Assembly: GCA_900104855.1 (NCBI GenBank)
Contig: FNSS01000001.1
Location: 6,829,001-6,893,000 of the forward strand
Origin: Rhizobiales bacterium GAS188
GTDB taxonomy: Bacteria > Pseudomonadota > Alphaproteobacteria > Rhizobiales > Beijerinckiaceae
Direction: 5' to 3'
DNA length: 64,000 bases
Shown: positions 8,536-16,983 of the stretch, in pieces
Numbering within the stretch: position 1 is the stretch's first letter
How the letters are laid out: each line of letters begins with the position of its first letter
The notes under the pieces: model-generated
Told to the model about the DNA's origin: nothing
Databases searched by the model: none
What the model saw: the letters and a program-made list of their open reading frames with translations, nothing else
Program-made: the position numbers and the translations under genes

Positions 8536-8874
8536 TCACTTGACGATGATCTTGCCTTTCATATGCGGGTGAAGCGAGCAGAAATATTCATAGGTGCCGG
8601 GCTGCGTGAAGGTGAAGGAGAAGCTGTCGCCGGTATCGAGCGCGTGGGACTTGAACTGGCGCTCGGCGTTGGCGATCGTGTGGGGAATATCGTCCTCATT
8701 CGTCCACACCACGGTCGTGCCGGCCGGGATCTCCATGCTGTCGGGCGTGAAGGTGAAGTTGTCGATCTTGACCGCGACATCCGCGGCATAGACCGGCTGG
8801 GCCCCCATCACGGCAATTGCGAGAAGCGCGGCCAGTGCGTGGGTAGAACAGGCGCGGGTGAAAGCGGCAATCAT
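8536..8874 (-). CDS. Periplasmic cupredoxin (amicyanin/pseudoazurin-like)
   Basis: A small type 1 copper protein of 112 residues with a signal peptide ending near VYAAD (residue 30). The copper ligands fit the plastocyanin/azurin fold: H65 in DDIPHT, then C99, H102 and M105 in a C-x2-H-x2-M loop. A periplasmic electron-transfer or copper-handling role follows from the fold. No partner dehydrogenase gene is adjacent, so a specific respiratory role is not supported. The ATG at 8872-8874 fits the signal peptide, although the RBS is weak. It lies between the metallophosphoesterase gene (150 bp upstream) and the ECF sigma gene (83 bp downstream), on the same strand. Confidence 0.88.
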   Translation of the reverse strand: MIAAFTRACSTHALAALLAIAVMGAQPVYAADVAVKIDNFTFTPDSMEIPAGTTVVWTNEDDIPHTIANAERQFKSHALDTGDSFSFTFTQPGTYEYFCSLHPHMKGKIIVK

Positions 8875-9026
8875 ATGCTTCAGGCCTCGTTGCGATGCAT
8901 TCGGGACGCAGGCTGCCCGATCGTCATCAGGGTGGTCCGGTCGGACAATTCGCCTCCGCGGCGGAGGCGAAAGACCCGCGGCAATCCCTGCTTCGTCGGG
9001 CGGCAGTTTCGACGCAGCGGCGTGCC

Positions 9027-9971
9027 TCAACCGATGAGGGGTTGGTCGATCACGGCAAGGCGCTGGGTGCCGGGCTGGAACGTCACCTGGCGAATGCCGA
9101 GCAGGGTGCGCAATTTGGCATCCTCGACCTTCATCGGGCCGGGTGAGGGGGCAGAACCTGGCGCCGGCTGCGCGAATGCGGTCGAGCGCGCCGTGTGGAA
9201 GGCGACATTGCCTTCGACCTTCTGCATCACCTGATGGATATGGCCGTTGAGCACCGTGACCGAGCCGAAGGATTTGAGCATGGCGAGCGCCTGCGCCGAA
9301 TCCTCGGTGCCCCAGCCCCATTCCGGATAGACCGTCCAGAGCGGGATATGGGCGAAGACCACGATCGGAGTGCTCGCGGTCCTCCCGGCGAGGTCGGCCT
9401 GCAGCCAGGCGAGCTGATCTGCGCCGAGATTGCCCATGCCGCCGGACTTTAGGTCGACCACGTTGACGAGCCCGATGAAATGCGCCCCGCCGGCATCGAA
9501 CGAGTACCAGCCCGAGCCTTTCGCGCCCTTCCCGTAGCGGTCGAGATAGAGCTTGCGGTCTTCGTCGAGGACGTCGTGCTCGCCAGGCACATAATGCACG
9601 TCGAGGCGCGATTGGCCGATGATCTGGTCGGCGGTGTCGAATTCGGCGGGCTTCGACAGATGGCTGATATCGCCGGTATGGATCATGAAGGACGGACGGG
9701 CCGGCAGCGCATTCACCTTGGTGATCGCCTCGATCAGAGTGCCGTTGGCATTCGGGTTGGCGGGCTTGTCGAAGCCGATATGGCTGTCGCTGAGCTGGAG
9801 AAAGCTGAACGCCTTGGCGTCTTCAGCCCTGGCTTCGCCGATCAGGCCGTTCGAGCGCGGAATTCCTCCGGCGAGCGTCCAAAGAATGCCCGTGCCGGCC
9901 CAAGTCATGCATTCGAGCACCTTGCGCCGTGTGGTCGCACCCTCTTCGTGATCGTAAGCGTCCTGCGTCAT
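9027..9971 (-). CDS. Tat-exported metallophosphoesterase
   Basis: A 314-residue calcineurin-like phosphoesterase. The metal-binding motifs appear in order: DSH (about 62), GD in HTGDISHL (about 99), GEHD (about 130, in the place of the usual GNHD), a central HIPLW, and GHIH (about 244). The N-terminus carries TTRRKVLEC and a hydrophobic run ending near ARAED, i.e. a Tat leader, so it acts in the periplasm. Substrate unknown; related proteins hydrolyse phosphoesters such as UDP-sugars or cyclic nucleotides. It is the first gene of the cupredoxin/ECF sigma/anti-sigma cluster, which suggests co-regulation. Confidence 0.87.
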   Translation of the reverse strand: MTQDAYDHEEGATTRRKVLECMTWAGTGILWTLAGGIPRSNGLIGEARAEDAKAFSFLQLSDSHIGFDKPANPNANGTLIEAITKVNALPARPSFMIHTGDISHLSKPAEFDTADQIIGQSRLDVHYVPGEHDVLDEDRKLYLDRYGKGAKGSGWYSFDAGGAHFIGLVNVVDLKSGGMGNLGADQLAWLQADLAGRTASTPIVVFAHIPLWTVYPEWGWGTEDSAQALAMLKSFGSVTVLNGHIHQVMQKVEGNVAFHTARSTAFAQPAPGSAPSPGPMKVEDAKLRTLLGIRQVTFQPGTQRLAVIDQPLIG

Positions 9972-10072
9972 TTCGGTCTCCTTGTCCGAAGCTTGGATGC
10001 TTCGAGGGAAAAGACCGTCCGTCGCCGTCGTTTATTCCAGGAAGAGGCGCGGCAACTCGTCGCAAGCAGCTT

Positions 10073-10981
10073 CTATCGGCTGGCGCCGCACAGGACATTG
10101 CCGCGGACAAAATCGATGAAGGCGCGCAAGGGTGGCCGCATCAGCCTGCGGCTCGGATAGTAGAGAAAGAAGCCTGGGAAAGGCTCGCACCAAGCCTCGA
10201 GCACCCGCACCAGCCTTCCCGCCTCGATATAGGGTGCGACATGACCCTCGAACAAGAGGGCAAGGCCCGCACCGGCCAGCGCTGCCTCGAGCACCAGCTG
10301 ATCGTCGTTGAAGATGAGCGGCCCGTCAACCTCGACCTCGAGCGAGGCGCCCTCGCGGTCGAACTCCCAGTGATAGAAATTGCCCGACGGCTGGCGCCGG
10401 CGGATGCAGCGATGGCCCGACAGCTCGGATGGCGAGTGCGGCACCTTGTGGTTGACGAAATAGCTCGGCGCGGCCACGGCCGCAAAGCGCAGCGGCGGGC
10501 CGAGCGGGGTGACCACCATGTCACGCTCCAGGCTCTCACCGATGCGGATGCCGGCATCGAAGCCGCTGCTGACGAGATCGACGAAGCGATCATTGATGTC
10601 GACATCCAAGACGACGTCCGGGAAGGCGGCGCTGAAGGGCGCCACATAGGGCGTCAGCACGAGCTGGGCGGCGCTGCGCGGCACCGTCAGCCGCAACGGG
10701 CCGACCGGTCGGTCGCGTAGCGCCGCCACCGCCTCGAGCGCCATGTCGATCCCGGAAAAGGCGGGCCCAAGCCCCTCGAGAAGCCGCTCGCCAGCCGTCG
10801 TCAGGGCGACGCTGCGCGTGGTGCGGGCGAAGAGCGGCACGTGCAGTCTCTCTTCCAAGCCGCGGATGGCGTGGCTGACGGCCGAGGGCGAAATGCCGAG
10901 CGCGCGGCCAGCCCTGCGAAAGCTCAGATGCTCGGCGACGGTCGCGAAGACCGCGAGGTTCGAGAGATCGGCGCGTTCCAT
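10073..10981 (-). CDS. LysR-family transcriptional regulator
   Basis: A 302-residue LysR protein. The N-terminal winged helix-turn-helix (residues 1-60) has the usual SFRRAGRALGISPSAVSHAIRGLE core. The substrate-binding domain (about 90-300) begins at PVGPLRLTVPRSAAQLVL. The ATG at 10979-10981 gives the canonical N-terminus; the longer frame has an atypical leader. It is divergent from an aldo/keto reductase gene across 124 bp with a 16-bp palindrome (11004-11019), so it probably controls that gene and itself. The pairing suggests a response to aldehydes or quinones, but the inducer cannot be read from sequence. Confidence 0.9.
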   Translation of the reverse strand: MERADLSNLAVFATVAEHLSFRRAGRALGISPSAVSHAIRGLEERLHVPLFARTTRSVALTTAGERLLEGLGPAFSGIDMALEAVAALRDRPVGPLRLTVPRSAAQLVLTPYVAPFSAAFPDVVLDVDINDRFVDLVSSGFDAGIRIGESLERDMVVTPLGPPLRFAAVAAPSYFVNHKVPHSPSELSGHRCIRRRQPSGNFYHWEFDREGASLEVEVDGPLIFNDDQLVLEAALAGAGLALLFEGHVAPYIEAGRLVRVLEAWCEPFPGFFLYYPSRRLMRPPLRAFIDFVRGNVLCGASR

Positions 10982-11003
10982 TGATGAGCCTGATAGAACA
11001 ACC

Positions 11004-11019
11004 CGTGCAGATTTGCACG
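11004..11019. promoter_or_regulatory. Candidate LysR operator palindrome
   Basis: CGTGCA-GATT-TGCACG, a perfect 6-bp inverted repeat around a 4-bp spacer. It lies 23 bp upstream of the lysR start and 87 bp upstream of the aldo/keto reductase start. Position and symmetry suit an autoregulatory binding site. It does not fit T-N11-A exactly at the arm ends, so the assignment is inferred. Confidence 0.5.
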
Positions 11020-11105
11020 CATTTTCGGGACAAAGCCGACGCCTTATCTTCGGTGAGCGATCCCGGAGGGTTCGCGATGATTTCGCAGTGCTGCAGGAGA
11101 ATTCC

Positions 11106-12101
<996 letters not shown>

Positions 12102-12224
12102 GCCCAGACCTGAGGGTCCCCTGCGTTTCAGCGAAAATAGCGCGATATCAAGGGCCGTGAGCGAGGAATGGCTCGCGGCTTGCGATCGTGTATAGAAGCT
12201 GAAGACGCGTCCGAAAGGGGCGCC

Positions 12225-12262
12225 GCAAGCGCAAGGCAAGGCCGCGCTTGCGCGTCGTTTTT
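12225..12262 (+). terminator. Hairpin with delayed T-run in the aroG leader
   Basis: GCAAGCGC (12225-12232) pairs with GCGCTTGC (12244-12251), followed after 6 nt by five Ts (12258-12262). It could end the aldo/keto reductase transcript or act as an attenuator for aroG 108 bp downstream. The gap between stem and T-run is longer than usual, and no leader peptide rich in aromatic codons was found. Confidence 0.35.
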
Positions 12263-12370
12263 CGGAGCGGTCTCGGGGTAGGGCCGCGAGGACCTGCATT
12301 TGGTAATTGGACGGATCGGCCTTGAGGCGGGTGGCGGCATCCGGCGGGCCGGTCCGGGAGGAGCTTGCGT

Positions 12371-13771
12371 ATGACCCAGAGCGTGATGACGAAGAATTGG
12401 GCGCCCGGTTCCTGGCGGGGCATGCCGATCGAGCAGGTGCCGGTCTATCCCGACCCGGAGGCGCTGGCGGCCGTCGAGAAGCAGCTCTCGGGTTTTCCGC
12501 CGCTGGTCTTTGCCGGGGAGGCACGCAAGCTCAAGGCGGCGCTCGCCAAGGTGGCGGCGGGCGATGCTTTCCTGCTCCAGGGCGGCGACTGCGCCGAAAG
12601 CTTCGCCGAGCATTCGGCCGACAACATCCGCGATTTCTTCCGCGTCTTCCTGCAGATGGCGGTGGTGCTCACTTTCGCTGGCGCCTCCCCCGTGGTGAAG
12701 GTCGGCCGCATCGCCGGCCAGTTCGCCAAGCCGCGCTCAGGGCCGACCGAGACAATCGGCGGCGTCGAATTGCCGAGCTATCGCGGCGACGTGATCAACG
12801 GCATCGACTTCACGGAGGCGGCGCGCCGGCCCGACCCTTCGCGCCAGATCGACGCCTATCGACAATCGGCGGCGACGCTCAACCTGCTGCGCGCCTTCGC
12901 GACCGGCGGCTACGCCTCGCTCGAGAATGTGCATCGCTGGATGCTCGGCTTCCTCAAGGATGCGCCGGCCTCCTCGCGGTTCAGCGAAGTCGCGGACCGG
13001 ATCACCGAAACGCTCGATTTCATGCGCGCCATCGGCATCGGCGCGGATGTCCATTCCGAGATGCGGGTCACCGATTTCTACACCAGCCATGAGGCGCTGC
13101 TGCTCGGCTATGAGCAAGCCTTCACCCGCATCGATTCCACCAGCGGGGATCCTTATGCGACCTCCGGCCATATGATCTGGATCGGCGACCGCACGCGCCA
13201 GCCGGACCATGCCCATGTGGAGTTCTGTCGGGGCGTCAAGAATCCGCTCGGCCTCAAATGCGGACCTTCGCTCTCGCCGGAAGGCCTGCTGCGGCTCATG
13301 GACATTCTCGATCCCGGCAACGAGCCCGGCCGGCTGACATTGATCTGCCGTTTCGGGGCCGGCAAGGTGTTCGACCATCTGCCGAAGCTGGTGCGCGCCG
13401 TCAAAGCCGAAGGACGCCATGTCGTGTGGTCCTGCGACCCGATGCACGGCAACACCGTCAAGGCCGGCAATGGCTATAAGACGCGACCCTTCGACCAGAT
13501 CATGGGTGAGGTGCGCAATTTCTTCGCGGTCCACCAGGCCGAGGGCACGCATGCGGGTGGAGTGCATCTGGAGATGACAGGCAAGAACGTCACCGAATGC
13601 ACTGGCGGCGCGCGGGCGGTCTCCGATGCCGACCTCGCCGACCGCTATCACACCCATTGCGACCCTCGCCTCAACGCCGAGCAGGCGCTCGAGCTCGCCT
13701 TCCTGATGGCCGAGCTGCTCAAGCGCGAGCGTCAGGCGCGGGGGCGCCCGGTGATCGAGGCTGCCGAATAG
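12371..13771 (+). CDS. aroG: Class II 3-deoxy-7-phosphoheptulonate synthase
   Basis: A 466-residue DAHP synthase of the class II (plant/mycobacterial/rhizobial) type. It condenses phosphoenolpyruvate and erythrose 4-phosphate in the first step of the shikimate pathway. Landmarks include [11 protein letters not shown] at the N-terminus, GGDCAESF (about residue 74, metal-binding Cys), [11 protein letters not shown] (about 115), [12 protein letters not shown] (about 297), CDPMHGNT (about 358) and [18 protein letters not shown] (about 395). The ATG at 12371 has GGGAGGAG 7 nt upstream. A 269-nt leader precedes it. murI follows 29 bp downstream on the same strand and may be co-transcribed. Confidence 0.95.
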   Translation: MTQSVMTKNWAPGSWRGMPIEQVPVYPDPEALAAVEKQLSGFPPLVFAGEARKLKAALAKVAAGDAFLLQGGDCAESFAEHSADNIRDFFRVFLQMAVVLTFAGASPVVKVGRIAGQFAKPRSGPTETIGGVELPSYRGDVINGIDFTEAARRPDPSRQIDAYRQSAATLNLLRAFATGGYASLENVHRWMLGFLKDAPASSRFSEVADRITETLDFMRAIGIGADVHSEMRVTDFYTSHEALLLGYEQAFTRIDSTSGDPYATSGHMIWIGDRTRQPDHAHVEFCRGVKNPLGLKCGPSLSPEGLLRLMDILDPGNEPGRLTLICRFGAGKVFDHLPKLVRAVKAEGRHVVWSCDPMHGNTVKAGNGYKTRPFDQIMGEVRNFFAVHQAEGTHAGGVHLEMTGKNVTECTGGARAVSDADLADRYHTHCDPRLNAEQALELAFLMAELLKRERQARGRPVIEAAE

Positions 13772-13800
13772 CGAAGCGCCACGCGGCGGGATCGGAGCCG

Positions 13801-14622
13801 ATGGGCACTGCAAACCCGCTTGTGCTGATCTTCGATTCCGGGATCGGCGGGCTCACTGTGTTTCGTGAGATCGCCAAGCTGCGTCCCGATGCGCGCTATG
13901 CCTATATCGCCGACGATGCCCGCTTTCCCTATGGCGATCTCGCCGATGCGGAAATGATCGCGCGCGTTTGCGAAGTGGTGGGGGAGGCGATCGGGCGCGA
14001 GCGGCCAGATTGCGTGGTGATCGCCTGCAATACCGCCTCGACCCTGGTGCTGCCGCATCTGCGCGCCGCCTATGCGATGCCTTTCGTCGGCACGGTGCCG
14101 GCCATCAAGCCCGCCGCCGCCCTGTCGCGCACGCGACGCATCTCGGTATTGGCAACCCCCGGCACCGTGAGGCGCGACTATACGCGTGAGCTCGTCGCGA
14201 GCTTCGCCGAGGGCTGCCACGTCGAGCTCGTCGGCTCGGCGAAACTCGCTGCTCTTGCCGAGGACGAGTTGTCGGGGAGGCCGGCGCCGGATGCGGAGAT
14301 CCTGGCCGAGATCGCGCCCTGCTTTCGCGACGATGGCGGCGCCGTGACGGATGTCGTGGTTCTGGGCTGCACCCACTACGCTTTGCTCTCGGCGCGGCTG
14401 ACCAAACTCGCGCCTTGGCCGGTCACCTGGCTCGACCCGGCGCCTGCCATCGCAAGGCGGGCGGCGGCGCTGCTCGGCGATCTCCCGCCGCCATTGGCCG
14501 AGGCGAGGCTCGATGCCGCGATCGCCTTCACCTCGGGCCGGAAACCCGCCGCGGCGCTGGTCGCGGCCTTGCGGAGCGCTGGTCTCGAGATGCGAAACCA
14601 GGAGGCGGCGGTGGCCTTCTAA
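13801..14622 (+). CDS. murI: Glutamate racemase
   Basis: A 273-residue cofactor-independent racemase supplying D-glutamate for peptidoglycan. The two catalytic cysteines are in ACNTAST (about residue 77) and GCTHY (about 190), the hallmarks of the Asp/Glu racemase family. FDSGIGGLTV (residues 10-19) and DDARFPYG (about 39) are also typical. The ATG at 13801 has a GGAG close upstream. The 3' end overlaps the convergent methyltransferase gene by 4 bp. Confidence 0.94.
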   Translation: MGTANPLVLIFDSGIGGLTVFREIAKLRPDARYAYIADDARFPYGDLADAEMIARVCEVVGEAIGRERPDCVVIACNTASTLVLPHLRAAYAMPFVGTVPAIKPAAALSRTRRISVLATPGTVRRDYTRELVASFAEGCHVELVGSAKLAALAEDELSGRPAPDAEILAEIAPCFRDDGGAVTDVVVLGCTHYALLSARLTKLAPWPVTWLDPAPAIARRAAALLGDLPPPLAEARLDAAIAFTSGRKPAAALVAALRSAGLEMRNQEAAVAF

Positions 14623-15419
14623 AGCGGCCTGCGGGCGATGAGGGCGCTGAACCTGACGATCTCGGTCAGGCGGCCGTCGACCGCGAAAGGCAGCAGCGCC
14701 TCGCGGGCCTGCGCCTCGAAGACCGGGCGTTGCTCGCCGAGCTTCTCGGGCGAGGATGCCGAATAGGAGAGGGCGCGCGCGAGCGCCGTCTCGATCGTCA
14801 GCACGCGCCGCTCGGTGATGCCCATGCTTTCGAGGCGAGCGAAGGCGGAGGCGAGGAGCACGATCTCATGCCGCTCGACCTCACCGGTCTTCTGCATGGT
14901 CCTGAATTCTTCCGGGCGCTCGAAGGGCCGGCGGACCTCTTCCAGGGCCTCGACCCAGCGATTCTCCCGGCAGCGAATGTCGTCGTCGTTGAACAGGGCG
15001 ATAGCGCCGCCCTCCGGGACGATGCCGTCGAGCGTGGCGAGCGTCGCCGGTCGATCCATCCAATGGAAGGAACGTCCCATGGTCACGAGCTTGAAGCGGC
15101 CGAGCGCCGGGCCGAGCTCGTAAGAGGAGCCTTCGCGGAAACTGCAAGACACGCCTTCCCGGGTGGCGAGTTCCCGCGCCGCCGCCAGCATCGCCTGGTC
15201 GGGATCAATGCCCGTGACGCTGCAGCCGAGCTTGGCGAAGGCGATGGCGAGGAAGCCCGGTCCGCAACCGAGGTCAAGCACATGGTCCTGAGGCGAGATG
15301 TCGAGCCAGGACGCGACGTTCTCGAGGAGGCGAGGTGGATAATTCAGGCGTCCCGCAACATAGAAGGGCACGGTCGAGCGAAAACGGTCCGGTATGAAGG
15401 GAGCGATGGGCGCGGACAT
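14619..15419 (-). CDS. Class I SAM-dependent methyltransferase
   Basis: A 266-residue methyltransferase with a Rossmann-like core. SAM-binding motif I is VLDLGCGPG (about residues 47-55), motif II includes VTGIDPDQAML, and the post-motif region has GRSFHWMDRP (about 116), a signature of the ubiquinone/sterol-type Methyltransf_11/25 group. The N-terminus PFIPDRFRSTVPFYVAGRLNYP is common in family members annotated only as methyltransferase. Substrate unknown. It is monocistronic as far as can be seen, converging with murI and 121 bp from the XRE gene upstream. Confidence 0.87.
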   Translation of the reverse strand: MSAPIAPFIPDRFRSTVPFYVAGRLNYPPRLLENVASWLDISPQDHVLDLGCGPGFLAIAFAKLGCSVTGIDPDQAMLAAARELATREGVSCSFREGSSYELGPALGRFKLVTMGRSFHWMDRPATLATLDGIVPEGGAIALFNDDDIRCRENRWVEALEEVRRPFERPEEFRTMQKTGEVERHEIVLLASAFARLESMGITERRVLTIETALARALSYSASSPEKLGEQRPVFEAQAREALLPFAVDGRLTEIVRFSALIARRPL

Positions 15420-15540
15420 TCAGGCTCCTGAAGATGGCGGTCGAGGCGCTTGAGCAAGCTGGCTCGATCATGGCATGCCGTGACGATATCGGTCGCGCCA
15501 GAAATTGCGGCACCTGACAGGGGGCCCTCGGGAGAGGCGA

Positions 15541-15753
15541 TCAGGACCCTTCCGTTTCATGGCGAAGCAGGTCGCCCGGCTGACAATCCAGATACTCGCA
15601 GATGCGTTCGAGCGTCTCGAAGCGGATGCCCTTCACCTTGCCCTGCTTGAGCAGGGATAGATTTGCTTCCGTGATGCCGACATGCTCGGCAAGGTCCTTC
15701 GATTTCACGTTGCGCTCGGCGAGCATGACATTGAGCCTGACCCTGATGGGCAT
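15541..15753 (-). CDS. Small XRE-type helix-turn-helix regulator
   Basis: A 70-residue single-domain Cro/CI-type regulator (LAERNVKSKDLAEHVGITEANLSLLKQGKVKG... then LERICEYLDCQPGDLL) of the YozG-like group. Such minimal XRE proteins are usually encoded directly after a DUF2975 membrane protein, as here (11 bp gap, same strand). A role in regulating the pair or a neighbour is likely. No operator was identified. Confidence 0.88.
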   Translation of the reverse strand: MPIRVRLNVMLAERNVKSKDLAEHVGITEANLSLLKQGKVKGIRFETLERICEYLDCQPGDLLRHETEGS

Positions 15754-15764
15754 GGCATCGACCC

Positions 15765-16343
15765 TTAGACGAATTGCGCGTTTTCGTCGGCGATGGCGAT
15801 GGCCTGCGTCATCACCCAGGCGATCGCCGCTATCGTGCCGGCGAACACGAGCGCAAGCAAAGTGTCCGATCCCACGCTGAAGGCGAGGGTCATCGCGCCG
15901 GACGGATCGCTGGCGCTCAGGACGAGCGAAAGCGCGGCGCCCGCGAAGGGCTTGAGCAGCGTCTCGGCCAGGATGGCGAGGGAGAATCTCTGCAGCCCGC
16001 CGACGGCGTCAACGCAGAAGAAGCGTCCGGCCGCGAACGCATTGAAGCTGCGGCGGGCACTCATGAGACCGAAGACCAGCACGCAGAGCGGCACCATGGT
16101 GATGACGAAGCAGAGCGACCGAACGCCGAAGCCGATCTCGCGCGGCGACGTGACCGGGAGCTGGGCCCCGGCCAGCAAGGCCGATGACGGCGTGACGCAC
16201 CAATAGAGCAACGTGCCGGCGACCAGCACCAGCGACGTCACCACGCAGAGAACCGCCATGGCCCTGCTGAGCGCATGGACGCGCACGGCGCGTCGGGAGC
16301 GGTGATCGGCTGGTATTGCGGGCATCGATGCAGATTTGGTCAT
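15765..16343 (-). CDS. DUF2975 membrane protein
   Basis: A 192-residue integral membrane protein with four hydrophobic segments (about residues 30-52, 80-100, 118-140 and 160-182), matching DUF2975. The family is usually paired with a tiny XRE regulator, as here. No enzymatic residues are apparent and the function is unknown. The ATG at 16341-16343 was chosen because a good sigma-70 promoter (16374-16402) would place the transcript start almost on the next upstream ATG (16365-16367). The gene diverges from a small exported protein gene. Confidence 0.8.
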   Translation of the reverse strand: MTKSASMPAIPADHRSRRAVRVHALSRAMAVLCVVTSLVLVAGTLLYWCVTPSSALLAGAQLPVTSPREIGFGVRSLCFVITMVPLCVLVFGLMSARRSFNAFAAGRFFCVDAVGGLQRFSLAILAETLLKPFAGAALSLVLSASDPSGAMTLAFSVGSDTLLALVFAGTIAAIAWVMTQAIAIADENAQFV

Positions 16344-16373
16344 GGGGAGGCCATCATTGAACGACATGAGTTG

Positions 16374-16402
16374 CATATACGGCATAAATTATCGTTTGAC
16401 AA
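16374..16402 (-). promoter_or_regulatory. Sigma-70 promoter for the DUF2975/XRE pair
   Basis: On the minus strand, TTGTCA (-35, 16397-16402) and TATATG (-10, 16374-16379) are separated by exactly 17 nt in an AT-rich patch that stands out from the surrounding GC-rich DNA. The start point would fall near 16367, supporting the DUF2975 start at 16343. Confidence 0.6.
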
Positions 16403-16455
16403 TAATAAATATCTGCATGACGATGATGGCCTCACTGTCAAAGGAGCTTCATCCC

Positions 16456-16860
16456 ATGTCGATTTCCAAATTCGGTCACGCCTGCCTCATCGCCGTCGTC
16501 GCGACCCTGTTCACATCAGCCCCGTCTCGGGCCGCGCCCTCGACCTCGAAGGGGCAGATTTCCGTGGTGCAGGTGATGGAGATGTTGACCCAGGCGCCGT
16601 CCAACCCGACTGCCCGCCAGGTGCTCACCGCCTATCTCGCCGGATTGGGCGAGACGGCCGGAATCCTGATTGACGCAGCTGTGGCAGGCGACGGAACGCC
16701 GGTCGCGTCCTGCAATGGCCATCTCAGCCTCGACGACAAGGCGGCTCGCCACGCTCTCGAGGCGGCTGCGCCAAGCCGCGATCATTGGGCCGAAACTCCC
16801 GCCACCCCTCTGATCGTGCGCGACATGATCGACCGGGCCGGGTGCAAGATCACCGGCTGA
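16456..16860 (+). CDS. Small exported protein, possibly Rap1a/Tai-like
   Basis: A 134-residue protein with a signal peptide (SKFGHACLIAVVATLFTSAPSRA, cleaved near residue 28). The mature part has two cysteines, in VASCNGHLSL and near the C-terminus in RAGCKITG, which could form a disulfide. The order helix, AYLAGLGETAG, Cys, and C-terminal Cys recalls Rap1a-type immunity proteins, but the match is by eye and weak. The ATG at 16456 has AAGGAG 9 nt upstream. No toxin or type VI gene is adjacent. Best treated as an exported protein of unknown function. Confidence 0.7.
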   Translation: MSISKFGHACLIAVVATLFTSAPSRAAPSTSKGQISVVQVMEMLTQAPSNPTARQVLTAYLAGLGETAGILIDAAVAGDGTPVASCNGHLSLDDKAARHALEAAAPSRDHWAETPATPLIVRDMIDRAGCKITG

Positions 16861-16938
16861 GCAACATCACCGGGTGACATGGCGGATGCTTTCGGCTGCT
16901 GCGGACGGGCCGTCGCGGCCGACCTCGAACGCGACATC

Positions 16939-16963
16939 GCGGCCCGGCCTTGCGCCGGGCCGC
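16939..16963. terminator. Bidirectional hairpin between convergent genes
   Basis: GCGGCCCGGC (16939-16948) and GCCGGGCCGC (16954-16963) form a perfect 10-bp stem with a 5-nt loop. It lies between the exported-protein gene (+) and the autotransporter (-). There is no T-run, so termination is inferred from position and stability. Confidence 0.5.
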
Positions 16964-16983
16964 ATGGCGGAAGCGCCCTGCGA

